From assembly GCA_963555705.1 (NCBI GenBank), contig OY743180.1, positions 36,860,129-36,924,128 of the forward strand: a stretch of DNA of 64,000 nt, read 5' to 3'. The notes beneath the pieces were generated by a model. It was not told where the DNA came from and did no database searches. It saw only the letters and a list, made by a program, of their open reading frames with translations. The translations under genes were made by a program, and so were the position numbers. Below are positions 32,401-44,449 of the stretch, piece by piece (positions within the stretch are counted from its first letter, which is position 1; every line of letters begins with the position of its first letter). This stretch comes from Ligustrum vulgare. Its lineage: Eukaryota > Streptophyta > Magnoliopsida > Lamiales > Oleaceae.

Positions 32401-33565
32401 CGTATAAAATATAAGATTTACTGTTTTGATCATTGACAATAAAAACAACACGTATAAGAAACAAATTCGATAATCATAAAAGAAAAAGAAAAAAAAACTA
32501 AAATTGTGAGATTGACAAAAATGCATCAAATTCATGGTATTATGGATTTTTGCAATAAATACAACGTAATTGTTTTTTGATGAAAATTATAATATAACAT
32601 TGATCACCTCAATTTTCAGTTAAGTAAATTGTGAGACAATTTACTTATTGTTGTAGAAATTTAAGAATCATAAATATTGAATTAAAAAATAAAAATTTAT
32701 ATTAGGTCATAATTAATTATTTTTTAAAATTTAGACTTAATAGTTAGGACAAAAAAAAAAAAAAAAAAACATTAATAACTATATAATTCTAAAACAATAT
32801 AAATAAATTTGTTAACCGTTAATGTTAAAAAATGTGGTATGAGACTTTCTGGAATAAAAAATTAAATAATAATTAAATGTAATTGTAAATAAAATTATTT
32901 TGATAAATAATCTGATATAGAAAAGAAGTTTATTATGCATATGAAACAAAGAACTTAAAAGTATGATTATTTATTACAAAATTTAATACAACTTGATTAA
33001 ATATTCGATATAAATGTGAACGAAAATTCAACATTCGATTTGTATGATCGAATGAAATTATTCATCCATAAGATTGAGACCAATAAAATATCATAATTAT
33101 TGTAAAAAATTATTTACGTATTAAATGTAACTTTCTATAAAAATACTAATTAATTTCATAGAACGCAATACATAGGAGATCGAATTTTTAGATGTACTAA
33201 ATAACTAAAAAAATAAGATTGTTTATAAAAAGTTTTATACGATAAGGTTTATTTAGTATTAGATGCTAATACAACTTTGATATAATTTTGAACTGAAAAT
33301 TTTATATTGAATTTGTATGACTGAACACAAATACTTATTTGTAAGATTAAAAACATTAAAAGATTAGAATAATTTTCTGAAAAGAGAGGTTTAAACTCAA
33401 ATAACCAAATATATAAATAAGTAAAAAAAAAAATTTCATAAAAATACTTAAGTGGAAGTAGTAGTGTGAACACAATAAAAGCTGAGTTTTGGAGTGTGAA
33501 TATAATAAAAGCAAAATTCTCCCTCCAAAACTCAGCTACTTTTATATATTATATAGAATATAGAT

Positions 33566-34434
33566 TTGATTCATGACTATTCATATTTGAATTAAATAGC
33601 TGATTAGAATGAAAATGTGGCTAACCAGAGACATGCCATGTACTCGTTTGAATTCCCTTATGTGTTCATAATTGACATGAGAATAGACCATGTGTCATTT
33701 ATCTTGCTTTTTCATGTATGTCTTAAGTAGCCAGCCAAGCTACCCTAGAAACTTCCCCTAACAAACATTTAGGTCGGTTATATCAAGAATACTCACGTAG
33801 CTACAATATTCTATATACATAGTTAATTTATAAATCGATTAAAAGCTAAAAGCTTAACCTATTCTTCCATGTTATATGTATCAAACACTTTACCTTAGGG
33901 ACAAAATACATAGAGTGCTTGCAATTACTCATATAATTTACTTTACTCATTGAACAACTGCAATCCCTTCCTTTGTTGATATGTTAAGTTAAAGTCATTG
34001 TTTCCTTACTCCGGTCAGATAGTTAATATCAAAGTGCACTCTCTTTCTACCTAAAAAGCTTGATTGAGAGTGGATTTCTGGTTCGATAGTCTCGAGAAGG
34101 TATTAGCCACCGGTGGTTGTACTTTCATAAATGCACCATTGGACGAGGGTCCAATACAGTTTGGATGGCATTGGTATAGATTTCAGACAAACCCGACCAA
34201 CCTCATAGTTTTCATCACTCAATCACTTCTTTCCCTGTCATCTGTCTTAATAAGTGGATTTAGATTCATGTGGTACCTCTCTACTGCTCATTCATGGGTG
34301 ACCATCTGCATGAAACACCTTAAGATCTCCTTCCTTAAGTCTCCAACAAGGCCCCAACGTTGAGGCATAAGCACATTTTTTTGCAACAACCAAGCCTCTA
34401 TACTCTAGCCCCTAACTTACGTATTGTTCATTAT
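33566..34434. other. Intergenic sequence
   Basis: The open frame 34064-34363 (+) has no recognised domain. No terminal repeats were seen. Confidence 0.4.
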
Positions 34435-34600
34435 GGGAGATCCTAAGATGTGATCCCATGCAGGGAACTCGCGGAATTGACTCTTGAAATGTCTGAAAAG
34501 TTCTAAATTCAGGTTGAGATGGACGGCAAAATGAAGACCCGAGTTTCATGATGTAAGAACTTAAGGTATATCAAATCTTAGACTCACAAAATGATTTTTT
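34435..34600 (-). repeat. Decayed CRM-like LTR fragment
   Basis: Contains GATGTGATCCCATGCAGGG, AACTCGCGGAATT and GACCCGAGTTTCATGATG blocks in the order seen at the start of the LTRs at 6492 and 39488, heavily mutated and without the palindrome array. Confidence 0.5.
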
Positions 34601-34650
34601 TTTTTTTTGAATTTTTGTGTAGATTATTTTATTAATAGAATGTCTGCAGG

Positions 34651-34810
34651 CACATGTTTGGCATGTTCCTAGGTAGTTTAAAGAACATGTTTGGCATGTT
34701 CCTAGGTAGTTTAAAGAACATGGGTACCAAACAATGGCTATATCATTTCCTCTGAAGTGAAGTGAGCACAAAACCACATGTTTGGCATGTTCCTAGGTAG
34801 TTTAAAGAAC
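34651..34810. repeat. Three copies of a 36-bp repeat
   Basis: Copies at 34651-34686, 34685-34719 and 34775-34810, each starting CACATGTTTGGCATGTTCC or lacking its first base. ACATG-TTTGG-CATGT in each copy is a small hairpin. The last two copies are separated by 55 bp of unrelated sequence. Confidence 0.85.
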
Positions 34811-35204
34811 GAGACTCCAAGTTCTTTATTCTCGATAAAAAAATCAATCATGAACCGAGACCTACTTCTGAGCGATCTTCGAAAGGTTACAGTAACACTT
34901 AGATTCGTGAAACGTCAGTTTCGAGGGCTTCAATGACTTTTATTAAGTCCAATGAAAATCGTGGGTTATACGATGTATAGTGTTTGACACCTGCCCCGGA
35001 GTAGATCAAAATAATTACCTTTCTCAATTCTCATTAGTGGGTTGAACCAAGGACCAAATGGACTTGAAAAGTTTATTACGAAACTTAAAAAACTGTGAAT
35101 GATTCGAGTAGTGGCAACCGAAAAGGAAAAATAGGGTGCATATCCTATATGTGGTTTACTCCCATGATTCCTCTTCTCCTCATTCGAGAGATGTCATATT
35201 AGGT

Positions 35205-35400
35205 AACGAATGTTTTTCTAGTAAGAATATGACCTTCACGCACTCTTGATTGAAAGCTCAAAGTAATGGCCAGTGTAGGCATTGATAGCCCATCGAAGAG
35301 CATTCTTAATTATGTAAAAGAAAAGCTTGACCAAATATGTGAACGGCTAAACTCCTCATGAGACCGGATGCGTTTCAAAGCCTTGAAATTACTTTTCTTT
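35205..35400 (+). repeat. Copy 1 of a diverged direct duplication
   Basis: Resembles 38013-38172: both read GAATGTTTTT, AGTAAGAATATGACC, GCACTCTTGA, then AAGAAAAGCT and CTCATGAGAC in the same order. This copy continues without interruption where copy 2 is split by a hAT-like element. Function unknown. Confidence 0.65.
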
Positions 35401-35438
35401 GGCCAGACCAAATCTTTTTTTAATATCTTTATAATATA

Positions 35439-35734
35439 CCCCTCCGTCCTACAAAAATAGACTTGTATACTATTTTCATCCGTCCCATAAAGTTAGGCCA
35501 CTTACTATAATGAGCATGTATTTAATTTTTCATTTCATCATATAATGTAACCTGGTAGTTAATTTCAATATCAATTTAATGACATGTAGTTTGAATGAAT
35601 TAATGAGTCTTTGAAATTAGTATAAGGGTATATTTGAAAAAGTATAGATAAACTTATTATTTCAAGTAAATTAGCAACAATTTCTTAATCTGTGTGAAAA
35701 TAGGAACATGCCTATCTTTGTGGGATGGAATGAG
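35439..35734. mobile_element. Stowaway-like MITE
   Basis: Ends CCCCTCCGTCCTAC and GTGGGATGGAATGAG are imperfect inverted repeats of the CTCCCTCCGTCCCA type, flanked by TA on each side. About 296 bp, no coding. Confidence 0.75.
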
Positions 35735-37960
35735 TATAAATGTTGGGTAATTCCTAAAAACAATTTCCCACCCATTTTATATTTCTATAAATAGTAAATT
35801 CTCATAAAATTAAACAGTGTTAATACAAAGTAGATTAGTGTGAATTCAAAATGGATGTATGTTAAATATGCAAAATCTGGATAAATGTGAACGCATTTAT
35901 TGCCTTAATCACACACACACACACACACAAAATAATGGTTGTTATTTTTTAATCAATTTTAATTTTATTATTAATACTAATACTGAATGAGTTCAATCAA
36001 TATTTTTAGTTATCAGTATTAAAGTTATCATTTAATTATTTATTTATTTTTTGTTCTTAATATTATAAATTCTATGTGTAGCCATCAATATAAAAATTGT
36101 GTTTTAATTATTAATGGTCAAATAATTTGTTATCTTTAATATTAAAAATCACATTTTTCTAAAATATATGTGGTTGAAAAATGAGCTGTTTATAAATAAT
36201 TTATAGAAAAAGTTATTGAACGAAGACTAATATTGAATAATTAATGTTTTTTTTATTATTAATAATATCAATAGAATGATTAATATTTTTTAATCATTCT
36301 TAATTTTAATAAATTTTTAAAGATTATAGGGTATAAGATTTTTCGTATAATTTCGTGATCTCCAACTTTACTAGGTTGTCGTATCATGATAATAACCAGA
36401 TTTTCAAATTATTATTTTGACTATTTGACTTTGATTTTGTGAAAAATGATTTTTTAGAATGTATAGTTAAAAAGTAATATGAAAAATTGTAAAAAATAAT
36501 TTTTTAAAGAATGTGTGATTGAAAATGAGTGTTCAAAAAAATTGATTCTTGAAAAATCAATTTCATATGGGTAAGTGATAAAATATTATGTCTTGTGGAT
36601 TAAACAACCACGCCGCTTTTATGAATCTAGATGTATAGATGATTTCTTAGTATATAAAGTTAAATGTATTTGCGATATACATTCGTTAAAATTTAATCAA
36701 AACTAACATTTCATTTTGCTTAATTTGCTACATCCATTTAAATAAATGACTACACATATTTAATTTGTAATGTTAAAGTAAATATGAAATGAAATATTTA
36801 TTTAATAAATTTAAATATCAAATATTGTAATAAGATAGTTAGTTTCAATTCTAATATTACTATTCGGATATTGATAATCTAGAAATTATATTTGAAAAGA
36901 TTAATAACATCAATATGATTTAAAATTAAATAGTTATGCAAATGGTCATTGAAGTAATTTTTTTTTAATTTTTTTTTAATTTTTTAAGTAGTAAGTTATT
37001 TAAATTCCTAACTAGTACAATTGTGGTAACTTAGTGTTGAAAAAAAAAGGCCCTATTAAGTACTCTTTGTTTAAACCCTCATTTTTTTAAATTTTTTTTC
37101 CACTAACATTCTATTAATAAAATAACCAATATATAAATTAAAAAAAAATTCATACTTTTTAACAGCTCATTGTACCAAAATTTTAGTTACAAAATACATT
37201 ATTTAAAATAATGAGTCTCAAACAGTTGCATAAGTATACACAAAATCATTATTATTAAACTCATTTTGTAGATAATGAGAGCTCAAACAAGGACTAAATA
37301 TGCTCACGAAAGAAAAACGTAATATATAAAGGGAGAGCACTACCCAAAAGTAGGTATTGATACAATTTTCTGTCTAAAACATATTTCCTAAAATGATTAA
37401 TAGCATTAATTCACTATTTATTATTCATTTTGGACAAAATTCAGATTTAAAATAATCCAATTGAATGTAGGTTTTTAAATAGCTGCATTTTTCAAGTCCC
37501 TAAATTTCTTGATTCATCTTCCCTTCTTGAAAATCAATTACAATTTAAAAAAAAAAAAAAAAAAAAAAATCGTACAAATAAGAATAATAAAACTTTGTCA
37601 ATATCACATAAATATTTTTATTTAAAAATAGAGAATGAAATAAGAACGTTCATCAATCTATTTTTCTTTTTCTTTTCCTTTTCGTTTTAATAAAATTCTG
37701 AGCGTATATCACAGATATATCTATTTTTTCTACTTATTACAAATTCTATATAAATGAAAATTTTCTTTTTCATTTTAAGTTTTAAATCAATTCAAATTAC
37801 AATATTTAAAGAAATTCCTGGAACGATAAACATACGAACAGTAAAAAAAATTAAAAAAATAAAGGTATGTGTAATGTATCTTTATAATTAATTGTCTTAA
37901 TTCCTTTCTCATTTTTAATTAAATATCCATTTCATATGTTAAAATATAAATTCGATATAT
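35735..37960. other. Very AT-rich intergenic sequence
   Basis: Contains an (AC)n run at about 35912-35929 and a poly(A) run at about 37540-37570. No gene or element boundary was recognised apart from the Helitron end that follows. Confidence 0.5.
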
Positions 37961-37975
37961 GTAAGTAACAAATGA

Positions 37976-38002
37976 TCGTACATCGTACGAGTGTAACACT
38001 AG
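37976..38002 (+). mobile_element. 3' end of a second Helitron
   Basis: Hairpin TCGTAC-ATC-GTACGA, then 8 bases and CTAG followed by T. Same layout as the end at 24203-24228 on the other strand, with a related stem. The homology between the two duplicated copies (35205 and 38013) starts just after it. Its 5' end was not found. Confidence 0.65.
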
Positions 38003-38012
38003 TTATATATTA

Positions 38013-38172
38013 CTCGAATGTTTTTGTAGTAAGAATATGACCTCGCACTCTTGACAGAAAGGTCAAAGCAATGGTAAGTGCAGGAACCGACAATGCATCA
38101 TTAACTATCTAGAAGAAAAGCTCAACTGAATATGCAATCACAAAACTGCTAAAGCCCTCATGAGACTCGATG
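38013..38172 (+). repeat. Copy 2 of the diverged direct duplication
   Basis: Matches 35205-35370 at perhaps two thirds of positions by eye and ends at the left terminus of the hAT-like element. Confidence 0.6.
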
Positions 38173-39332
38173 TAGGGTCGACCTGACAATAATCCATCTT
38201 AGGCAATGGATTAGGGCTCCCAAAAAAAGTCCAGAAGCCCATTTTTTCTTTCAAAAATCTGTAAAGCCCATAACTAGCCCAACCCTTTTGAATTTTAGAA
38301 ATAAAATTACATTTACGATAGACTCGACTCTCTGCAATGACCGTTCCTCAAGAAGATCAAACATCACCTTGTCTTATCCCTTCAAGAAACTATGTTGAGT
38401 TTAAATCTCCCTTTTCTTGTTCTTCAGCTGTCACAAAGAACAATTTACAATTACTTTTCAAATCAAAAATCCTGATTTGACAGTCGACATGGCTGAAATC
38501 CTGTGAATTCGATTTCTTTGTTTCTTCGGGTAATTTTTATTTGCATTTATATATTCAATTTCTATTCTTTGTAAATTGTAATTCATAATTGTGTTATACA
38601 TTCTTCATTAATTTTGGTTCATTGATATCTTCAATTTTTTTCCTTCTTTTTTTTCTTAAAACTTAATTTTGTTGTAATTCTTCTTTGAAATATTCATTCT
38701 TTACTGGATTAACTAGCACTTTATAATTTCCTTTATGGCAGATTTCGTGTTGGAGATCATAAAATGATTTTGATATTTGTTTTTACTATTGTATTCGAAT
38801 TTAGTCATTATGCCGACTAGAAAACATTTGTCTAGACATGATAAAAGAAAAAAGAAAAAAAGGATCAAGAATTTATTTCATCTCAAGCGGGAGCAATGGA
38901 CAAGTTTATCACTAAGAAAATTAGTAACACGATAGAAGATAAAAGGAATCATAATTTGGTAAATAAAGGAGAACTGGAGGTTCAAAATACTCAAGAAAAT
39001 TTAGGGGCCTTTAAATGATTTAGGCACTCCCTCTGTCCCATAAAGATAGTTCCCTACCCATTTTCACACATATTAAGAAATGACAATTAATGTTGTTGAA
39101 AAAATAAGTTTTACAATCACTTTTCCCAATATACCCCTAATAAATTTTGTAATTTTTCACAAAATTGAAAGAGTATAAATTTCTAGACTAATAAAATATA
39201 TATTAAATAAGGGCAAAATGGGACATAAATTATTAATTTTACTCAAAAAAGAAAGTGGACTATCTTTTTGGGACTATTCCTTTTTGGGGTTGGAGCTCGC
39301 TTAAGGTCTCTCAAAACTCTAGGTCGACCCTG
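38173..39332 (+). mobile_element. hAT-like element remnant
   Basis: Terminal inverted repeats TAGGGTCGACCT and AGGTCGACCCTG, of the CAGGGTCGG-type hAT family. Near 38880-39010 a frame reads AMDKFITKKISN, like the N-terminus of plant hAT-derived zinc-finger transposases, but the catalytic domain is absent. A Stowaway-like MITE (39027-39285) sits near its right end. An 8-bp duplication was not clear. Confidence 0.55.
39027..39285. mobile_element. Stowaway-like MITE nested in the hAT-like element
   Basis: Starts CTCCCTCTGTCCCATAAAG and ends CTATCTTTTTGGGAC, imperfect inverted repeats of the same type as 35439-35734. Confidence 0.65.
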
Positions 39333-39487
39333 ATTAGATAGATGTGTTTGAAAATTGAAAGCTTTGAGATGACACGCCTTTGATAAAGTGTATACATCTT
39401 TTTTTGTACTGAATTTCCTGAATTAGAATGGATTATAGAACCCACGAACATGAGGGAATTTTTGGCGTAATTCTGCTTCATCAATTC

Positions 39488-40333
39488 TGATGTGATCCGT
39501 TATGGGGATCACGAAGAACACACGGAATTAAAACTCAAAATGCCGGAAAGCCCCAAATCCAATTGGTAGACAATAGCAATGCAACCCCAACCTCACGACG
39601 CTAGAACCAGGGGTATATTAAACTCGAGACCCATTACGATGCTGAGATAAGAACCACAGAGGGGGAACGCCACAAAGGGTGCCTAATCCTTTAATAAGTT
39701 CGGTTTGTTCAACAAGAACGAGAAGAAACAAGAGAATATCTCACCTTCAATTATCATAAATCTCAAAGTTGTGTTTTACAGTGAAAAAGAAACATAATAC
39801 AGCCAAAAAATGCATAAGAAATAATCCTAGCCGCAAAAAAACAATTAAAACGTGGCGCTAGTTACGGCCGTAACTTAAGGGTTTATGGCCGTAAGTGACC
39901 CTCGGGTCCAAAAGTTGTTTTACCTCTTACGACCGTGACAAAGGTACTTACGGCCGTAAGTTACATGCTGAATAAAAATTCACTAATTCAATTACAGTCG
40001 TGAAAAGGATATTTACGGCCATAAGTACCTTGTTGTCCAATTAGTGCGATAGAAAGTTACGGCCGTAACTTCAGCCTTTACGGCCGTAAAAGGCCTTCTG
40101 CCTTCATTTCTGGTTGTTCTTTGACCCAAATGCATTGTAATGGTTTTGGCTCTTCTTCCATCTTGTCATGCATTGAAAATGGAGTCTTCAACCTTGCACT
40201 TGAGCACTCGTTCATCCAAGCTTGCATAAATCTCTGCATTGCCTGCTTGATCTTCTTAGTTCTCAGCCTCGTTATTAATCCCACCGGTACATGCAATGGG
40301 TCCTTGCTCGTTGGGTCACTCTGGTACTCATCA
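39488..40333 (-). repeat. 3' LTR of the split CRM-like element
   Basis: Plus strand TGATGTGATCCGTTATGG ... GGTACTCATCA. Palindrome array at 39864-40092. The polypurine tract on the minus strand (CAGGGAGGGAA) adjoins at 40334-40344. Confidence 0.9.
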
Positions 40334-41753
40334 TTCCCTCCCTGTTGAAAAGGATTCGTCCTCGAATCATCACCTGCATCAAACAAAGATAGGTCAGCAA
40401 CGTTAAATGAACCAGAAACGTTATACTCACCTGGGAGATCCAGCTTGTATGCATTGTCGTTTATATTTTTAACTACTTGAAAAGGTCCATCTCCCCTTGG
40501 CTACAACTTTGATTTCCGTTGTGTTGGAAACCGTTCCTTTCGCAAGTGCACCCACACCCAATCACCTGGTTCGAACGTCACATGTTTCCGCCCTTTGTTT
40601 GGTTGGGATGCATAACGCTCGTTCTTCTTCTCTATTTGGTTCTTCACCTTCTCATGGATTGACTTGACAAGCTTGGCCTTTTTCTCCCCGTCCAAACTGC
40701 TCCTTTCATCTACACGCAAAGGAATTAAATCAAGATGAGTTAGTGTTTTGAAACCATAAACAACTTCAAAAGGTGAATATAATGTAGTAGAATGCACAGC
40801 TCTATTATATGCAAACTCAACAAAAGGAAAACACTCTTCCCAACTCTTCAGGTTTTTATTTATAATAGTGCGCAGAAGTTGAATTAATATTCTATTAACT
40901 ACCTCTGTTTAACCATCAGTTTGAGGGTGACATGTAGTAGGAAATAACAACTTAGTACCCATCTTTCCCCACAAAACTTTCCAAAAGTAGCTAAGGAACT
41001 TAACAACCCTATCAGACACAATACTCTGAGGTACCCCATGGAGTCTTACAACCTCCCTAAAGAATATGCCTGCTATGTTTGTTCCATCGTCAGTTTTATG
41101 ACAAGGGATGAAATGTGTCATTTTACTAAACCTGTCCACGACCACAAATATAGAGTCCCTACCTTTTTTTGTCCTAGGTAAACCTAAAACAAAATCCATA
41201 GATATATCTACCCAAGGCTCATTAGGCACAGGTAAAGGCATATACAATCCCTGTGGTAGGACCCTAGATTTAGCTTGTTTACAAGTTATGCATCTGTCAC
41301 AAATATGGTGAACATCTCTTTTCATTCTAGGCCAATAAAAATGTTCCTGCAATGTTTCTAAAATTTTCAAGACACCAAAATGTCCCATTAATCCCCCACC
41401 ATGTACTTCACACACTAACAATTCACGCATAGAACAATTTGGCACACATAGCTTATTTTCCCTAAACAGATATTCATCATGCCTATAAAACTTTTCAACA
41501 GCACATTTTTCACATGAAGCATAAATAGTGGAAAAATCAGGATCATCAGTATACATACCTTTTATATACTCGAATCCAAGAAACTTCTCATTTTAAGAAG
41601 TTAAAAGAACATACCTCCGAGAAAGGGCATCTGCTACCACATTCTCCTTACCTTGCTTGTAGCGGATGACATAGGGAAAAGTCTCAATGAATTCCATCCA
41701 ACGGGCGTGTCTTTTGTTTAGCTTACCTTGTCCCTTGAGGTGTTTTAGTGACT
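40078..41753 (-). pseudogene. Integrase and C-terminal tail of the CRM-like element
   Basis: One frame on the minus strand runs from the nested insertion to inside the LTR, with TAA at 40909-40911 and TAG at 40501-40503, both at expected Gln codons. The zinc-binding HHCC segment ([10 protein letters not shown] ... [11 protein letters not shown]) and the catalytic core ([16 protein letters not shown]) are visible. SDRV replaces the usual SDRD. The GPW-like C-terminal part (EPGDWVWVHLRKERFP) and the tail with TNPFQQGGNDEYQ, whose GGNDE codons straddle the LTR start, follow. RNase H remnants lie between 41556 and 41753. Confidence 0.8.
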
Positions 41754-41758
41754 CGTGG

Positions 41759-44445
41759 TGTAATACCGCATTTCGATTGACATGCTTTCTTGGTTGTCAC
41801 GTAAATTTTATATTAATATCATTATAAATGATTTAACTAATATTATGGTTTTATTTGAATTATTTTTGCAGTGGAAGGACTGGATGCCGTCTCGATCAAT
41901 GTACCAATTAAAAGTTTATAAATTGTTATTTTAACAGTTTACGTGCAATTTTATGTGATTAATTAAATTTATTGCCTAGGCATGCTAATTTCTATTTTTA
42001 TTGTGTTAAATTGAAGTTGGGAAAAGATTGGTGACACTTTGGAATTTTATTTGAAAGTTTTGAGCCTAAATTACTAATTTATGAGAGTAGAGGGACTAAA
42101 TTGCAATTTACCAAAAGTTACACACTAAACCTAACCTAAAAGAAAACCTCACTCTCATAACTCTCTCTCTCTCTCACGCCGCGTCTCTCTCTCCCTCGCG
42201 ATTCCTCACCCTCGGTCTCACTCTCTTCGTCCGTCTCTCGCTCTCGCCTCTCCGTTCTCCCTTCGCGACGCCGACCTCAACCGCCAACTAATTTCCACCA
42301 CCACCTCGTCGACTTCCAACACGGTAGCCCTCCCCTTTCCCCTTTTCTCTTCACGGCGCACACACACACCCAAAAACCGCGCACACACGCTCGGTTTCAC
42401 ACCATTGCACGCACACACACATACATAATTCGATATATATATATATATATTCTATGCAAATAACGTGTGTATGCAATTTATATGTATAAATTCAGTTTTT
42501 ACAGTTAACTGCAGATTTTAATTTTTGTGTAATTTCGAGTTTAACCATGAAATTGGGGATCTATGATGTTATGTGAATGAGTAGTGATGTATATGAATGT
42601 ATATATTATTATGTATGTATAGATGCGTGTATATATATGTATAAGTTTGGACTTTGTGGGCATAGATATATATTCATGAAATTTTTTGAATTAATTTGTG
42701 TGCTATAATATTAAATTTGAGGTGTGAGTGTATGTATATATGATCATGAATATGCACATGACTATTTAAACGAACGTGTGACTTTTTTGGAATGTTGGGA
42801 TAATGGGTAGGAGAGTAAAGTTTAACCTTTTAGGAACAAGTTAGTTTAAATTGAATTTATGTTCAACGTTATAAATTTTAGTTTAAGATCATTTTTCTTT
42901 TTGAATAAGAAATGCTTAACTTTGATTTGTGAAATGGATAAGTAAGATTTCAAAATCTTCCTTGAACTTAATGTATTACTTCGAATATGATATTATACGT
43001 GGTGTTAAATGCGTTTGTTATATTATGAGTCACATGATAATCTCGACCTCAATTAAGAGTGTAAAATGTGGTCTTTCACTAAAAAAAAAATCATATTTTG
43101 TTAATGAATGGAAATTAATTAGGAGAAACGGTACATTGACGTCGCGGGCAACCAAGACTTCCACCTGCATATTAAACAGACTACTGAGGACTACAGGTAA
43201 GTAAACTTCCCCCTATTTTCATAGAAGTTGAATGTAAATGTGAAAGTTATGTGTAAATGACTGTCGTGCAACTTACTTGCTTTGATGAATTGTATTCACT
43301 TTATGAAAGCATATGTTATTGAGAAGAATGTTAAAGCATGCACGTTATCATGTCATTGCATCATTAAGCATGCATTGGCATCGAAATGGTAAAGTCAAAT
43401 GTTTTAATGAAAGTAATGCGTCAAAGTGAAATTTTGTCAAAAGTATGTATCCCAAGTTTTGAAAGAATGGGTGTACTTCTATGTCATGAAAGGTCCGAGT
43501 GGGAAATGGGGCGCGGGGGACCGGCGTACCCGAATGTAATGAGCCGCTTTGCGGTGGAATGAACGTAATGAGCCGCTTTGCGGTGGAATGAATGTAATGG
43601 GCCGCTTTGCGGTGGAATGAATGAATGAACCGCTTTGCGGTGGACATGCGCATGTTAATCTGGTTCCAAATAAGAATGGCCCACTGTTATCTGATTGACT
43701 AGAAGTTACATCAAGTGAGCTCACGATGGAAATGAAGTGAAAGTTTTGAAATGTTAAACGAAAGTTTGAAAAGTTGAATTTTCTGGAAAGTAAAGAGAAA
43801 GGGATACATATATGAAATTTTTAAAGCATTCATGTCATAAGCATGCATTCATGCATACAGTTTACTTACTGAGCTTTAGCTCACCCCAATCCCTCCCCAA
43901 TATTTCAGGTGATGAAAGTTAGATGATCAGAGGAGAACACTTGGCGGCTGACTTCGACAGTACCCACCGTCACCTTAATTAATAAAGTTAAATTGATTCA
44001 AGTTGTCGTTTAAATTTATTCCTTCATCTATTGTTATTGGTAATGTTTGGTTGAAGTTAGTCTTGATTACGTATTGGTGACGCAATTGAGATTAAATTTC
44101 CTCTTAATTCTTTTGTCAATGTCGTTTGATATTTTGAGAAATCTTATGATTGAGGAGTTTGGGAAATGTATGAATTGGTTTTGGAGATGATGAATGTGAT
44201 TGAGATGTGATGGATGTTTTAAATTTTAAAATGGTTTTTGATGTCCCTCTACAGGTTGGCTATGTCCAATTTATAGAGGAGACTCTGCCGAAATTTCTGT
44301 AAAATCTTATAATAGATAAATGAATATTTTAATTGTGCAACCGTTTTAAATTCCGCATTTTAATGTTTAAACGATTTATTTCCGCATTAAAAGAAAAAGA
44401 GAAGTTAACACCTAGGTTTAAGATTCTTGAACTTGGAGTGTTACA
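41759..44445 (+). repeat. 5' LTR of the Tekay-type element
   Basis: TGTAATACCGC ... AGTGTTACA. Contains a CT-rich stretch (42155-42260), CA and TA microsatellites (42410-42460), a strong donor-like CAG|GTAAGT at 43194-43202, a minisatellite (43530-43650) and an acceptor-like ATTTCAG at about 43906-43912. Small open frames inside appear identically in both LTRs and are not genes. Confidence 0.95.
43530..43650 (+). repeat. Minisatellite in the 5' LTR, ~31-bp unit, 4 copies
   Basis: Units share CCGCTTTGCGGTGG, whose CCGC-TTT-GCGG is a small perfect hairpin. The same array is at 51046-51166 in the 3' LTR. Confidence 0.9.
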
Positions 44446-44449
44446 TTTT

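Larger units (their letters stand above)
24203..33564 (-). mobile_element. Helitron with both termini, internally deleted and nested
   Basis: On the minus strand it begins A|TCTATATTCTATATAA at 33564. It ends with the hairpin CGTGC-ATC-GCACG, nine bases and CTAG|T at 24203, the Helitron signature of insertion between A and T. Coding relics in order are: a Cys-rich N-terminal motif (32091-32399), the helicase-like N domain (31340-31570 and 27360-27845), the end of the Pif1-type helicase (27185-27350) and decayed helicase sequence to about 24350. The Rep catalytic region and most of the helicase are deleted. Three later insertions lie inside: solo LTRs at 24592-27184 and 27846-31335 and a hAT MITE at 31590-32232. 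Without them it is only about 2.6 kb. A subterminal inverted repeat (AGCTGAGTTTTGGAG at 33480-33494 and its complement near 33523-33537) lies near the 5' end. Confidence 0.8.

Noticed and set aside
37540..37570. Poly(A) tail of a LINE
   Set aside because: No upstream LINE coding or target duplication was seen; isolated A run in AT-rich DNA.
42218..43653. Open frames in the Tekay LTRs as genes
   Set aside because: They recur identically 7516 bp further on and consist of microsatellite and minisatellite translation.
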